Below, piece after piece: positions 8,316-16,605 of a DNA stretch of 64,000 bases. Numbering within the stretch: the stretch's first letter is position 1; each line of letters opens with the position of its first letter. Source of the stretch: an uncultured bacterium (GTDB lineage: Bacteria; Bacillota; Clostridia; Oscillospirales; Oscillospiraceae); contig CANRXB010000004.1 of assembly GCA_947643715.1 (NCBI GenBank), forward strand, positions 17,017-81,016, written 5' to 3'. The notes beneath the pieces were generated by a model. That model made no database searches and was not told the origin of the DNA. It was given only the letters and a program-made list of their open reading frames with translations. The position numbers and the translations under genes were made by a program.

Positions 8316-8519
8316 GCCGTATGCCGGTGCATTTGGCAGGGTAGGAGGTACAGGGCATTTTAGGAGGCTCGGATGCGCATAACCCAATCTAGGGATGGGG
8401 ATCGAGGTGCTAGGAGCGCGAAAGCGTATCCGGAAGCTCGGGAGCCGGAGCTGCCGCCCTTGCAGGGGCGTTGGACGAGCATGATGTCTTTGGACAGATC
8501 CTCTTCGTGTCATAGGAAG
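8316..8519. other. Intergenic sequence, nothing recognised
   Basis: First two thirds of a 303-base gap. I see no gene, clear hairpin or repeat. The regulatory elements of the following operon begin at 8520. Confidence 0.5.
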
Positions 8520-8552
8520 TAAGTTTAGGTCGTTGAAATGAAAGTTTGCGTC
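8520..8552 (+). promoter_or_regulatory. Tandem LytTR-type binding repeat upstream of the regulator gene
   Basis: Two direct copies, AAGTTTAGGTC (8521-8531) and AAGTTTGCGTC (8542-8552), lie 21 bases apart. This is the two-helical-turn spacing (9-bp repeats, 12-bp gap) of LytTR-protein sites. TAAGTTTAG at 8520-8528 fits the published half-site consensus of the family completely, and AAAGTTTGC at all but its last base. A related tandem site lies upstream of the esterase gene at 10752-10783. Confidence 0.65.
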
Positions 8553-8569
8553 AAATATCCCGTTTCAAC

Positions 8570-8598
8570 TTGAAGATATGGAGAAAGGATGTTATAAA
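8570..8598 (+). promoter_or_regulatory. Promoter of the LytTR/GHKL operon
   Basis: TTGAAG, 17 bases, TATAAA. The -35 box begins 28 bases after the start of the downstream LytTR repeat, a position suited to activation. Confidence 0.6.
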
Positions 8599-8618
8599 GG
8601 AACGGGGGGAAATATAGG

Positions 8619-9347
8619 ATGAAAGTAGTTATCGTTGAGGACGACATGGTGGCAGCCGCCCAGTTCAAGAATTATCTGGAACGGTACGGGAACGAGTCGG
8701 ATGTGGAGCTGGAAGTCACGCACTTTACAGATGCTGAGACGTTTTTGAAGAACTACAAGAAAGAGAGGCCGGCCATCGTTTTTTTCGATATCAATCTGCC
8801 GACGATCGATGGCATGGAGGCCGCGCGCAAGCTGCGTGAGCGCGACACCGCCGTGGTGATCGTGTTCGTTACGAAGATGGTCCAGTACGCGCTGAAGGGC
8901 TATGACGTCAACGCGCTGGATTTTTTGGTCAAGCCCGTCTCCTATGCGGAGTTCAAGATGAAGATGCGCCGGGCCGTGAACGTGGCCAGGGCCAATGAGA
9001 CCAAGGCCCTCTATGTCCCGGTGGACAGCGGGTTCTACCGCGTCCCCTCGGACAAGATCGTGTTCGTGGAGGTGGAAGGGCACCGCCTCAAGTACCAACT
9101 CGTGGACGGCGTGGTGGAGGCCCGCGGGAGCCTCTCCGACGTGCAGGAGAAGCTGGCGGGGCACGGGTTCCTGCGTTGCAATAGCTGTTATGTCGTGAAC
9201 GTGAAATATATCGAGTTCGTGAAGGGGTACGATCTGCACATCAACGGATATAAACTCAAGATAAGCCATCCGCGCAGGAAGGAGTTCATGAGGCAGCTCA
9301 TGGACATCTACGCAGGCAGCTTCAGGGAAGATACGGAGGACGGCTAA
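8619..9347 (+). CDS. LytTR-family response regulator
   Basis: This 242-residue transcription regulator has a receiver domain (residues 1-125) with acidic residues E7, D8 and D9, the phospho-acceptor D57 in FFDINLP, and the signalling lysine in LVKPVS. A LytTR DNA-binding domain follows (about 140-235, with FLRCNSCYVVN and HPRRKEF). LytTR proteins bind paired direct repeats and usually respond to a GHKL sensor kinase, which is encoded 3 bases downstream. The tandem repeat in its own promoter suggests autoregulation. The ribosome binding site is a G-rich run rather than a clean AGGAGG. Confidence 0.94.
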   Translation: MKVVIVEDDMVAAAQFKNYLERYGNESDVELEVTHFTDAETFLKNYKKERPAIVFFDINLPTIDGMEAARKLRERDTAVVIVFVTKMVQYALKGYDVNALDFLVKPVSYAEFKMKMRRAVNVARANETKALYVPVDSGFYRVPSDKIVFVEVEGHRLKYQLVDGVVEARGSLSDVQEKLAGHGFLRCNSCYVVNVKYIEFVKGYDLHINGYKLKISHPRRKEFMRQLMDIYAGSFREDTEDG

Positions 9348-9350
9348 GGG

Positions 9351-10697
9351 ATGGACATCTCAACAGTACTGCTGTGGTATTTCTATATCCTGCCGCCTTT
9401 CGTCCTCCAGCTCGTCGTGACGGAGGCGATGTTCTGTTTCCGTTTGAAACGCAATCCATGGTTCCCGCTCCGCTTGACCGCAGGCGTCCTGATCTGCGCG
9501 GGCGCTCTTTGGTTCGCGGCCTGTGCGATCGCTTTCCTGGGCGCTGTCGGCGCGCACGGGGTGTGTATCGCGCCCGTCTATCTGGCGATCTTCCTGCTGA
9601 CGGTGGGCGTGATGAAGATCTGCTTCGAAGAATCTTTCTCCACCCTCCTGTTCTATGGGATCGCGGCCTACGCCACCCAGAACCTGGCCTACCGCGTCTA
9701 CAATATGTTCGAGATGCTCGGGCTGATCTGGCGGCTCAACATGCGCATCGGCATCTGGCAGCTCTATCTGCCCTTCCACCTGCTGGCCTGGTGCGTGGTG
9801 TTCGTGGCGGTGGCGGCGGTCGTGTACGTGTCCTTCACCCGCCCCATGATCAGGCGGGACGTGGCCCATCTGCGCGACCTCAAGGTATATGCCTTGTCCT
9901 TCGTCGCGCTGGTCATCACCACCTTCCTGTCCTCCTGGACGGACGCTTACAGTGCGGAGAGCCAGATGCTCACGTTGATCGCCTATCTGTTCTCCTGCTG
10001 CTGCTGCGTGTTCATCCTCGCCCTGCAATCGGGCATGTTGCACACGGAGGGGATCAAGCAGGACCTCGAGGTGGTGAAGCGGCTTTGGGAACAGGACAGG
10101 AAGCAGTATGAGATCTCCCGTGAGAACATCGATATCATCAACATCAAATGTCACGACCTGCGCTTCCGCCTGCAGTCCCTGCGTACTGCGGAGGGGGAGG
10201 TCTCCAGGGAGGAGCTGGAGGAGATCGAGAACGCCATCACCATCTACGACAGCCATATCACCACCGGCTGCGAGGCGCTGGACACCATCCTCACGGAGAA
10301 GAGCCTGTTCTGCAGCAAGAACGATATCAAGTTCACCTGCATGGTGGACGGCAGCAAGCTCTCCTTCATCGTGCCCTCGGACATCTATTCGCTGTTCGGG
10401 AACATCATCTCCAACGCTGTGGAAGCGGTGCAGAAGGTGGAGGACAAGGAATACCGTCTCATCACGCTGGAGGTCAAGCAGGTAGGCGACATGCTGCTCG
10501 TGGCGATGGAGAACTATTTTTCCGGTTCGCTGATCGTCCGGGCGGGGATGCTCGTGACCAGCAAGGGGAACGAGATCGATCATGGCTATGGGATGAAGAG
10601 CATCCAGATGTTGGTAAAAAAGTACGGCGGAGACATGGATGTGGATGCAAGAGACAATATTTTCACGTTGAAACTGCTCTTCCCCCTCGCGAGCTGA
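9351..10697 (+). CDS. GHKL-domain sensor histidine kinase
   Basis: This 448-residue kinase has an N-terminal half of about six membrane helices (residues 1-235), with almost no extracellular loop long enough to be a sensor domain. A cytoplasmic linker follows. The H-box is around H268 (IKCHDLRF), the N-box asparagine at N355 (NIISNAVEA), and a short G-box is GYGMKS near 410. This layout is that of AgrC/VirS-like kinases that sense peptides or membrane ligands. It starts 3 bases after the LytTR gene and ends at a strong terminator. The signal is unknown; no peptide pheromone gene is visible beside it. Confidence 0.92.
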   Translation: MDISTVLLWYFYILPPFVLQLVVTEAMFCFRLKRNPWFPLRLTAGVLICAGALWFAACAIAFLGAVGAHGVCIAPVYLAIFLLTVGVMKICFEESFSTLLFYGIAAYATQNLAYRVYNMFEMLGLIWRLNMRIGIWQLYLPFHLLAWCVVFVAVAAVVYVSFTRPMIRRDVAHLRDLKVYALSFVALVITTFLSSWTDAYSAESQMLTLIAYLFSCCCCVFILALQSGMLHTEGIKQDLEVVKRLWEQDRKQYEISRENIDIINIKCHDLRFRLQSLRTAEGEVSREELEEIENAITIYDSHITTGCEALDTILTEKSLFCSKNDIKFTCMVDGSKLSFIVPSDIYSLFGNIISNAVEAVQKVEDKEYRLITLEVKQVGDMLLVAMENYFSGSLIVRAGMLVTSKGNEIDHGYGMKSIQMLVKKYGGDMDVDARDNIFTLKLLFPLAS

Positions 10698-10713
10698 GGG
10701 CGGCGGGGCCATT

Positions 10714-10742
10714 CACCCGCGGGCGGCCGCGGGTGTTTTTTT
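10714..10742 (+). terminator. Rho-independent terminator of the LytTR/GHKL operon
   Basis: CACCCGCGG pairs perfectly with CCGCGGGTG around GCGG, followed by seven T residues. Confidence 0.93.
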
Positions 10743-10751
10743 ATAAAAAAG

Positions 10752-10783
10752 TAAGAATAGGCTCCACGATCGAAGTTTAGGTC
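10752..10783 (+). promoter_or_regulatory. LytTR-type repeat upstream of the esterase gene
   Basis: AAGTTTAGGTC (10773-10783) is identical over 11 bases to the element in front of the LytTR gene. A weaker copy, AAGAATAGG, begins 20 bases upstream (10753). After the main copy the sequence continues AAACCCGTT, like AAATATCCCGTT in the LytTR promoter. It ends 7 bases before the -35 box. Confidence 0.6.
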
Positions 10784-10790
10784 AAACCCG

Positions 10791-10819
10791 TTGACGGCGC
10801 TCCTTTTTACATATAGTAT
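10791..10819 (+). promoter_or_regulatory. Promoter of the surface glycan gene cluster
   Basis: TTGACG, 17 bases, TAGTAT. The -10 box is weak, as expected for a promoter that needs an activator. The LytTR-type repeat lies directly upstream. Confidence 0.55.
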
Positions 10820-10859
10820 GGATGAGCCAACAGCATGAAAAGAAGGAGGTCATATCCCA

Positions 10860-12320
10860 ATGAAAAAACCAGCATCTCTTTTCCTTGCAGCGCTCATGCT
10901 TTTCGGCATGGCCGGTATGTTCTCGGCGTGCGGAGCCCCTGCTGATACGCCGTCCACACCGGGCACGACGAGCACGCCATCCTCGGAGAGCGCTGGGGCG
11001 GAAATGAATGCGACCAAGGGCTTCATCATCGTCCAGGGCTACGAGTGGGGCCCCGCGATCCCCAAAGTCGTCCTCGAGTTCCCTGAGGACGTGACCGGCA
11101 TCGCTAACGATACCTTCGAGGTCAGCTTCGGTTCCACCAAGCGCACCGTGAAAGAGGTATACAACTCCAACGAGGACGGCGAGCGTTCCGATTCCGCATC
11201 CAAGTACGTGACCATCGAGATGACGGTCAAGTCCAATGAAGCGAGTCCCTTTACTTATCAGGATGCCAACATCTGGCTGGACAGCATCCCCTTCAAGGTC
11301 ACGGTCGCCCAGGGCAAGTCCTTCACGGTGGGCGGCACCACCTATCAGGGCGGGGACAACTACTCCTACGCCGCTACGGCTGCGGACCGGAAGGTCCCCC
11401 AGACCGCGAGCTGGGTGAAGGACACCGTCGAATATAAAGAAGAGGGGAAGGACATCACCCTTTCCCGCGCGTCCTGGGCTCCCGAGGGCGCGGACAGCGA
11501 CAGCGGCAAGAACCCGCTCATCATCTGGCTGCACGGCGCGGGCGAGGGCGGGACCGACATCGACATCGACCTGCTGGGCAACGAGGTGACGGCGCTCACC
11601 ACTGAGAACGAGACCAACGTACAGAAGTACTTTGCCACCGACGGGCTGGCCGGCGCTTACGTGCTGGCGGTGCAGACCCCCACCATGTGGATGGATGCGG
11701 ACGGCACCGGTACATATAACAACGAGGGCGCCGGCACCGGGAAGCAGGAGTCCTGGTACACCGGAGCGCTCTGGAAGGCGATCACCACGTACGTGGAGAG
11801 CAACCCGGACGTGGACACCAGCCGGATCTATCTCGGCGGCTGCTCCAACGGCGGCTACATGACCATGAACATGATGTTCGAGCACGGGGACTACTTCGCG
11901 GCGTTCTACCCCATCTGCGAAGGATACCTGAACCAGTGCATCTCGGAGGAGATGATCGCGCAGGTGAAGGACTATAACATCTGGTTCCTCCAGTCTGCGG
12001 ACGATGCTACGGTGTCTCCCGTCGATTATGGTATGCCCACCTATGTGCGGCTGCTGGAGGCCGGCGCTCAGAACATATGGTTCACCCTGACCGACAAGGT
12101 GCGCGGCACCGACGATCCCGAGCCCTGGAGCTGGACCGGCACCGGCACCTACGACGGACACTGGAGCTGGATCTACGCGTTCAACGACCAAGTGACCACC
12201 CGCTTCGATCCCACGACGATCACGTCGGTGGACGACCTCGTCCCCGAGAACTGCACCGTCACGGACGTGAACCTTTGGGCGTGGATGTCCGAGCAGCGCC
12301 TGGCGGGGAGCACGGAGTGA
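10860..12320 (+). CDS. Lipoprotein alpha/beta-hydrolase (esterase/PHB-depolymerase-like)
   Basis: This 486-residue surface lipoprotein has a signal peptide with lipobox FSAC (C24), then a Ser/Thr/Pro linker. An N-terminal Ig-like domain follows (about 50-170, resembling the esterase Ig-like domain that precedes such hydrolases). The alpha/beta-hydrolase domain comes last (about 185-455). The catalytic triad can be read as S329 in GGCSNGG, D381 or D382 in SADDAT, and H434 in DGHWSW. It probably removes acyl or feruloyl groups from, or cleaves esters in, extracellular polysaccharide; the substrate is inference. It is the first gene behind the LytTR-type repeat. The two genes behind it also encode surface proteins. 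AAGGAGG lies 10 bases upstream. Confidence 0.86.
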   Translation: MKKPASLFLAALMLFGMAGMFSACGAPADTPSTPGTTSTPSSESAGAEMNATKGFIIVQGYEWGPAIPKVVLEFPEDVTGIANDTFEVSFGSTKRTVKEVYNSNEDGERSDSASKYVTIEMTVKSNEASPFTYQDANIWLDSIPFKVTVAQGKSFTVGGTTYQGGDNYSYAATAADRKVPQTASWVKDTVEYKEEGKDITLSRASWAPEGADSDSGKNPLIIWLHGAGEGGTDIDIDLLGNEVTALTTENETNVQKYFATDGLAGAYVLAVQTPTMWMDADGTGTYNNEGAGTGKQESWYTGALWKAITTYVESNPDVDTSRIYLGGCSNGGYMTMNMMFEHGDYFAAFYPICEGYLNQCISEEMIAQVKDYNIWFLQSADDATVSPVDYGMPTYVRLLEAGAQNIWFTLTDKVRGTDDPEPWSWTGTGTYDGHWSWIYAFNDQVTTRFDPTTITSVDDLVPENCTVTDVNLWAWMSEQRLAGSTE

Positions 12321-12385
12321 GCGTCTGCCCTTAGGGCATAGAAAAGAGAGCAGAGATCGAAAACGATATGTTGCCGACCGGCTTT

Positions 12386-12423
12386 GCCGTATGGAGGGAT
12401 CGTGAAAAAGATCTCCATACGGC
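12386..12423 (+). repeat. Inverted repeat between esterase and CBM lipoprotein genes
   Basis: GCCGTATGGAG pairs perfectly with CTCCATACGGC across 16 bases. No T-run follows, so it may be an RNA-processing or stabilising hairpin, or a weak terminator that lowers downstream expression. Confidence 0.55.
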
Positions 12424-12471
12424 ATGGTCGTGGCATATAAAATTTTATTCAATCGTAGGAGGAAAAAGGAA

Positions 12472-13095
12472 ATGAAGAAGTTGAACAGAGCTTTGGCAGC
12501 GGTGACCCTTTCCGCGACGCTCATCGCCTCCCTTGCCGGCTGCGGTGGCTCCGCCCAGGACTATGTGTTCGAGGCTGAGAAGGCCGAGCTGTCTGCGTCC
12601 TGCATGGTCGAGACCGGTCCCGAGTACACCACCGAAGTGACCACCACCGAGGTCACCCAGGTCGGTTACTTCACCACCGCAGGCGAGACCATCACCTTCA
12701 AGATCAATTCGTCCAAGGACTGCTCCGCCACCCTCACCCTGCGCGCGGCTTCCGCGGTCGCCACGTTCTCCGACCCCGTGGTCTTCGAGGAAGTGGACAT
12801 GTCCAAGGGCGAGCATGCGGTCCTCTCCGTCAACGGCACCGAGTGCAAGATGGAGGGCGTCCTCCCCGGCCTGGAGGCTCCCATGGATTGGGAGGTCTTC
12901 TCCGCTTATTATAAGCACTACGGCACTGCTACCGCGAAGATCGACCTGAAGTCCGGCGAGAACGTCATCGTGCTCACCTCTAAGGGCTATAACGGCGGTG
13001 CGGGCGGCATCAACGTGGACAAGATCACCATCAACGCCGCTGCTGAGCTGACCTGGAACGAGACCGACAACTCCGACCGCGTCCCGCAGCAGTAA
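12472..13095 (+). CDS. Lipoprotein with a CBM6/CBM35-like carbohydrate-binding domain
   Basis: This 207-residue lipoprotein has a lipobox LAGC (C24). The mature part opens with YVFEAEKAEL, the start typical of CBM6/CBM35 beta-sandwich modules (the E-A-E that helps bind calcium). It ends with GGAGGINVDKITI, the usual last strands of that fold. No catalytic domain is present, so it probably serves as a sugar-binding surface protein for the neighbouring enzymes. The start is fixed by AGGAGG before the ATG at 12472. It lies 151 bases after the esterase gene and before the GH3 gene, each gap holding a hairpin. Confidence 0.75.
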   Translation: MKKLNRALAAVTLSATLIASLAGCGGSAQDYVFEAEKAELSASCMVETGPEYTTEVTTTEVTQVGYFTTAGETITFKINSSKDCSATLTLRAASAVATFSDPVVFEEVDMSKGEHAVLSVNGTECKMEGVLPGLEAPMDWEVFSAYYKHYGTATAKIDLKSGENVIVLTSKGYNGGAGGINVDKITINAAAELTWNETDNSDRVPQQ

Positions 13096-13119
13096 GACGA
13101 GCGTTACATCGCCCGATCG

Positions 13120-13158
13120 GGCGTCTCCCGCCGCAGCGATGCTGCGGCGGGAGACGCC
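13120..13158 (+). repeat. Long perfect hairpin between CBM and GH3 genes
   Basis: Two 18-base arms (GGCGTCTCCCGCCGCAGC and its exact complement) are separated by GAT. There is no T-run. It could be a transcript stabiliser, an RNase processing barrier or an inefficient terminator that sets relative protein levels. Confidence 0.7.
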
Positions 13159-13218
13159 GAGACTGAGCAGGCATCCACCTTATGATCACGAAAAGACCAT
13201 TATATAGGAGGGGTTTTC

Positions 13219-16200
13219 ATGGCAAAGGGCAAAAAGAAGAAAATGAGTGCAAAGACGTTCACCGCGATCGTTGCGCCTCTCTTGGCGATCCTTTTGGCAT
13301 TCTCCATCGCGCTGCCTGTCGTTTCGATCTCCAGATTCGACCTCGTGTTCCGTGACATCTTCGGCGAGGCGAAATCCAGCAATAGCGGCACTGATGCCAC
13401 CCAGGGCGTCGATGCGACCTACTACACCAGGGATTTCACCGATTCCAAGGAGCTCCAGGCGGCCGAGCAGGCTTACACCCGCAAGGCTGGTGCGGAGGGC
13501 TTCGTGCTCCTGTACAACCGCGCTGAGGACGGCAAGGGCCTCCCCGTGGCCAGCGGTTCCAAGCTCAGCCTTTTCTCCGCCTCTTCCGTGGACCTTCTGG
13601 CCGGCGGTACGGGCTCCGGCGTGAGCACCATCTCCAGCGATATGAAGACCGCTCTCACCGAGCAGGGCTTCAGCGTGAACGAGGCGCTCTGGAAGTTCTA
13701 TAGCGACAACCATGGCACCTACACCCGCGGCGGCGGCGCTCTCATGTACGGCGGCGCGGAGGACTGGTCCATCAAGGAGGCCCCCATCTCCGCCATCCCT
13801 GAGAACGCCAAGAGCGAGGCGGCCGGCACCACTCCCGTGTTCTTCATCGCCCGGACGGGCGGCGAGGGCCGCGACCTGGGCCGTTACATGGGCGATTGGA
13901 CCAGCGTCGCAGAGGACAAGGAGAAGCACTATCTGGAGCCTGACTCCGTGGAGCTGGGCGTCATCCAGTACCTCAACGACAACTTCGACAACGTGATCAT
14001 CGTCGTCAACACCAACAACGCGTTCGAGCTGGGTTGGGTGGCGAACTATCCCAACATCACGGCGGTCCTGTGGGCGCCCGGCGCCGGCGGCGATACCTGC
14101 CGTTCCATCGCGGACGTGCTCAGCGGCAACATCAACCCCTCCGGCCATCTCGTGGACACCTTCGCCTATGACGCGTTCTCCTCTCCCGCCATGCAGAACA
14201 TGGGCGACATGATGCTGGTCAACGGTGGCAACGACGTCGAAGCCGGCGTTTTCTACGACGAGGGCATCTATGTCGGCTACAAGTACTATGAGACCCGTTA
14301 TTTCGACAAGGTCTTGGGACAGGGCAATGCAGGCGACTATGACTATAACAGCGTCGTGCAGTATCCCTTCGGCTATGGCATCTCCTACACCACTTTCGAG
14401 TGGTCCGATTTCAAGATGGGCGATATGGACGAGAATGGCGACATCCAGATCCAGGTCACCGTCAAGAACACCGGCTCCGTCGCGGGCAGGGACGTGGTGC
14501 AGGTCTATCTGAACGCTCCCTACACCGAGTATGACAAGACCAATCACATCGAGAAGTCCGCTGTCACTCTGGTCGGCTTCGAGAAGACCGGCGACATCGA
14601 GCCCGGTCAGTCCGAGACCGTCACCGTCACTGTGAACCGCAAGGACTTCATCTCCTACGACGACGTGAAGGCCAAGACCTACATCCTCGAGGCCGGCGAT
14701 TATCTGCTCACTGCGGCTGAGAACGCTCACGCTGCTGCCGACAACTTCCTGGCCTATAATGGACAGGCAGTGGACGGCCTGGGCCTGCTGGGCGGCGCTG
14801 ACAGCTCCTTCGTGGATAAGTGGACCTACAGCTACTCCGACAACGGCGGCGTGGACAACGTGACGTATTCCAAGTCTGCATCCGGCGCGGAGATCACCAA
14901 CCAGTTCGACCACGCGGTCTATGATGAGCTGACTCCCCGTGACAAGTACCTCACCCGTCAGGACTGGGTGGGCACCTTCCCTGTGACCCACGGCAACCAG
15001 GACAGCAAGCGGGCCAGCGGCTTCAGCGAGAAGAACGGCTACACCTGGGAGGTCGAGATCTCCGATACCATCCGGGACAACATCAAGGCGATCGGCGCCG
15101 GGGCGTCTCTCAACCCCATGACGGAGGAAGAGGCTGCCAAGCTGGCGGGCGAGTTCGGCAAAGAGGGCGGTCCTCAGCTCGTGGACTTCCGCGGCAGGGA
15201 CTACGATGAGGTGGATCAGGAAGGCGGCTGGGATCAGCTCGTCGATCAGATGACCACCAGCGAGATCAAGCAACTGATCCGCAACGCCGGTTATCAGACC
15301 CTGGGTTCCACTGCCATCAACAAGCCTCGGGCCATCGACTTCGACGGTCCTTCCGGTCTGAACGAGGGCGGCGTTTCCCATGAGCCGTACTCCATCACCT
15401 ATCCCTGCGCCGCCAACCTGGCCGCGAGCTGGGATCGTGAGAACTCCCGCCTCCATGGTTATTATGTGGGCGAGGACGGTCTCGCGTCCGACGGCAACTG
15501 GGGCAACCACACTTACATCGGCATCATCTCCGGCTGGTATGCTCCCGCTATGAACATCCACAGGACCCCGTTCGCTGGGCGTAACTTCGAGTACTATTCC
15601 GAGGACGGCTTCATGTCCGGCGAGCTGGCTCGTGAGGCGTCCGTGGCCTGCTCCGAGAAGGGCGTGTACGCTTACATCAAGCACTTCGCCCTGAACGACC
15701 AGGAGGATCACCGCAGCCATGCTGCGACCTTCGCCAACGAGCAGTCCATCCGTGAGATCTACCTCAAGCCCTTCCAGACCTGCATCGAGGAGCGCGGCAC
15801 CAACACGATCAAGGTCCAGAACTTCGACGAGGAGACTGGCACCTTCACTCAGAGCGAGGTCGAGATCCCTGCGGTCATGGCCGTCATGACGGCGTTCAAC
15901 CGCATCGGCTGCACTTGGGCCGGCGGCAACTACAACCTCATCACCGGCGTCCTGCGCAACGAGTGGGGCTTCGACGGTTCCGTCATCACCGACTACGACA
16001 ACGGCGGCGTCATGGATACGGAGCAGTGCATCCGTGCCGGCGGCGACATCAAGCTGACCGCCTATGGCTCCAACGCGCAGTTGGATATGGAGAACCCCTC
16101 TTCTCAGTACTTTGCCCGTGAGGCTGTGAAGCACGTGCTCTATACCACGGTGAACAGCAACGCCATGAACGGCATCGTGCACGGCGTCACCGTTTCCGAG

Positions 16201-16320
16201 CTCCCGTTCGCGAACTACTACTACATCCTCATCGGCGAGGGCCTGGTCGCGGCCGGTCTCATCGCCTGGGGCGTCGCGGCGATCGTGCTGCGCTGGAAGA
16301 AGGAGAAGCAGGGCGCCTAA
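13219..16320 (+). CDS. Membrane-anchored GH3 family glycosidase with permuted domain order
   Basis: This 1033-residue enzyme of glycoside hydrolase family 3 has its domains in reverse order. After a membrane helix (about 14-38) comes the domain that is normally C-terminal (about 80-390, ending PFGYGISYTTF). The Fn3-like domain is at about 395-510. The normally N-terminal catalytic TIM barrel is last (about 590-990). That barrel contains KHFALND (K821, H822) and the nucleophile D925 in VITDYD. A second membrane helix (about 1000-1025) and a basic tail end the protein, so it would be tethered to the membrane at both ends. Permuted GH3 enzymes are known from rumen clostridia (Butyrivibrio, Ruminococcus). 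Likely activity is beta-glucosidase or a related exo-glycosidase; the substrate is unknown. The start has AGGAGG 10 bases upstream. Confidence 0.88.
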   Translation: MAKGKKKKMSAKTFTAIVAPLLAILLAFSIALPVVSISRFDLVFRDIFGEAKSSNSGTDATQGVDATYYTRDFTDSKELQAAEQAYTRKAGAEGFVLLYNRAEDGKGLPVASGSKLSLFSASSVDLLAGGTGSGVSTISSDMKTALTEQGFSVNEALWKFYSDNHGTYTRGGGALMYGGAEDWSIKEAPISAIPENAKSEAAGTTPVFFIARTGGEGRDLGRYMGDWTSVAEDKEKHYLEPDSVELGVIQYLNDNFDNVIIVVNTNNAFELGWVANYPNITAVLWAPGAGGDTCRSIADVLSGNINPSGHLVDTFAYDAFSSPAMQNMGDMMLVNGGNDVEAGVFYDEGIYVGYKYYETRYFDKVLGQGNAGDYDYNSVVQYPFGYGISYTTFEWSDFKMGDMDENGDIQIQVTVKNTGSVAGRDVVQVYLNAPYTEYDKTNHIEKSAVTLVGFEKTGDIEPGQSETVTVTVNRKDFISYDDVKAKTYILEAGDYLLTAAENAHAAADNFLAYNGQAVDGLGLLGGADSSFVDKWTYSYSDNGGVDNVTYSKSASGAEITNQFDHAVYDELTPRDKYLTRQDWVGTFPVTHGNQDSKRASGFSEKNGYTWEVEISDTIRDNIKAIGAGASLNPMTEEEAAKLAGEFGKEGGPQLVDFRGRDYDEVDQEGGWDQLVDQMTTSEIKQLIRNAGYQTLGSTAINKPRAIDFDGPSGLNEGGVSHEPYSITYPCAANLAASWDRENSRLHGYYVGEDGLASDGNWGNHTYIGIISGWYAPAMNIHRTPFAGRNFEYYSEDGFMSGELAREASVACSEKGVYAYIKHFALNDQEDHRSHAATFANEQSIREIYLKPFQTCIEERGTNTIKVQNFDEETGTFTQSEVEIPAVMAVMTAFNRIGCTWAGGNYNLITGVLRNEWGFDGSVITDYDNGGVMDTEQCIRAGGDIKLTAYGSNAQLDMENPSSQYFAREAVKHVLYTTVNSNAMNGIVHGVTVSELPFANYYYILIGEGLVAAGLIAWGVAAIVLRWKKEKQGA

Positions 16321-16485
16321 GGCATCCCGTATCTCCCTGAATGAAATGTAGTCTATGTATGTCATGTCCTGCCATCGCGATCGATGGTCTGTCCCGTGAG
16401 GAAGCCTAGATGAGATGCATGGTGGCCTTTAGGGTCGGAGTTTTGGGCTTGATATGCTAGACGATACCTCCATCCATCAGAGGAA

Positions 16486-16518
16486 GGCGCCGGGGAGCGT
16501 AAGCTCTCCGGCGCCTTT
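16486..16518 (+). terminator. Terminator after the GH3 gene
   Basis: GGCGCCGGGGAGC pairs with GCTCTCCGGCGCC (one G-T pair) around GTAA, followed by TTT. Confidence 0.75.
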
Positions 16519-16524
16519 CGACTA

Positions 16525-16570
16525 AGTCACAGGGCGTGTCCGCCGTTCCCGGAGGACACGCCCTGTGACT
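16525..16570. repeat. Long perfect inverted repeat between convergent operons
   Basis: Two perfectly complementary 17-base arms (AGTCACAGGGCGTGTCC and its complement) flank a 12-base loop. It lies between the converging GH3 and ABC exporter operons. Neither side has a T-run, but it may act as a barrier to transcription from both directions. Confidence 0.65.
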
Positions 16571-16605
16571 GCTTTCAAGTGGGGTGGTGGATGAGCGATT
16601 GACGC

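Noticed and set aside
7141..8618. Mobile element or genomic island borders around the CPBP gene
   Set aside because: Composition is lower in GC, but I found no integrase, transposase, terminal repeat or attachment-like duplication.
13186..16365. A 1059-codon open frame on the minus strand, opposite the GH3 gene
   Set aside because: It is the mirror of a gene with clear GH3 motifs and strong codon bias; such antisense frames are common in GC-rich DNA. It has no domain or ribosome binding site. The same reasoning removes 10782-12524 (-), 25012-28026 (+), 41076-43163 (+) and 56963-58675 (-).
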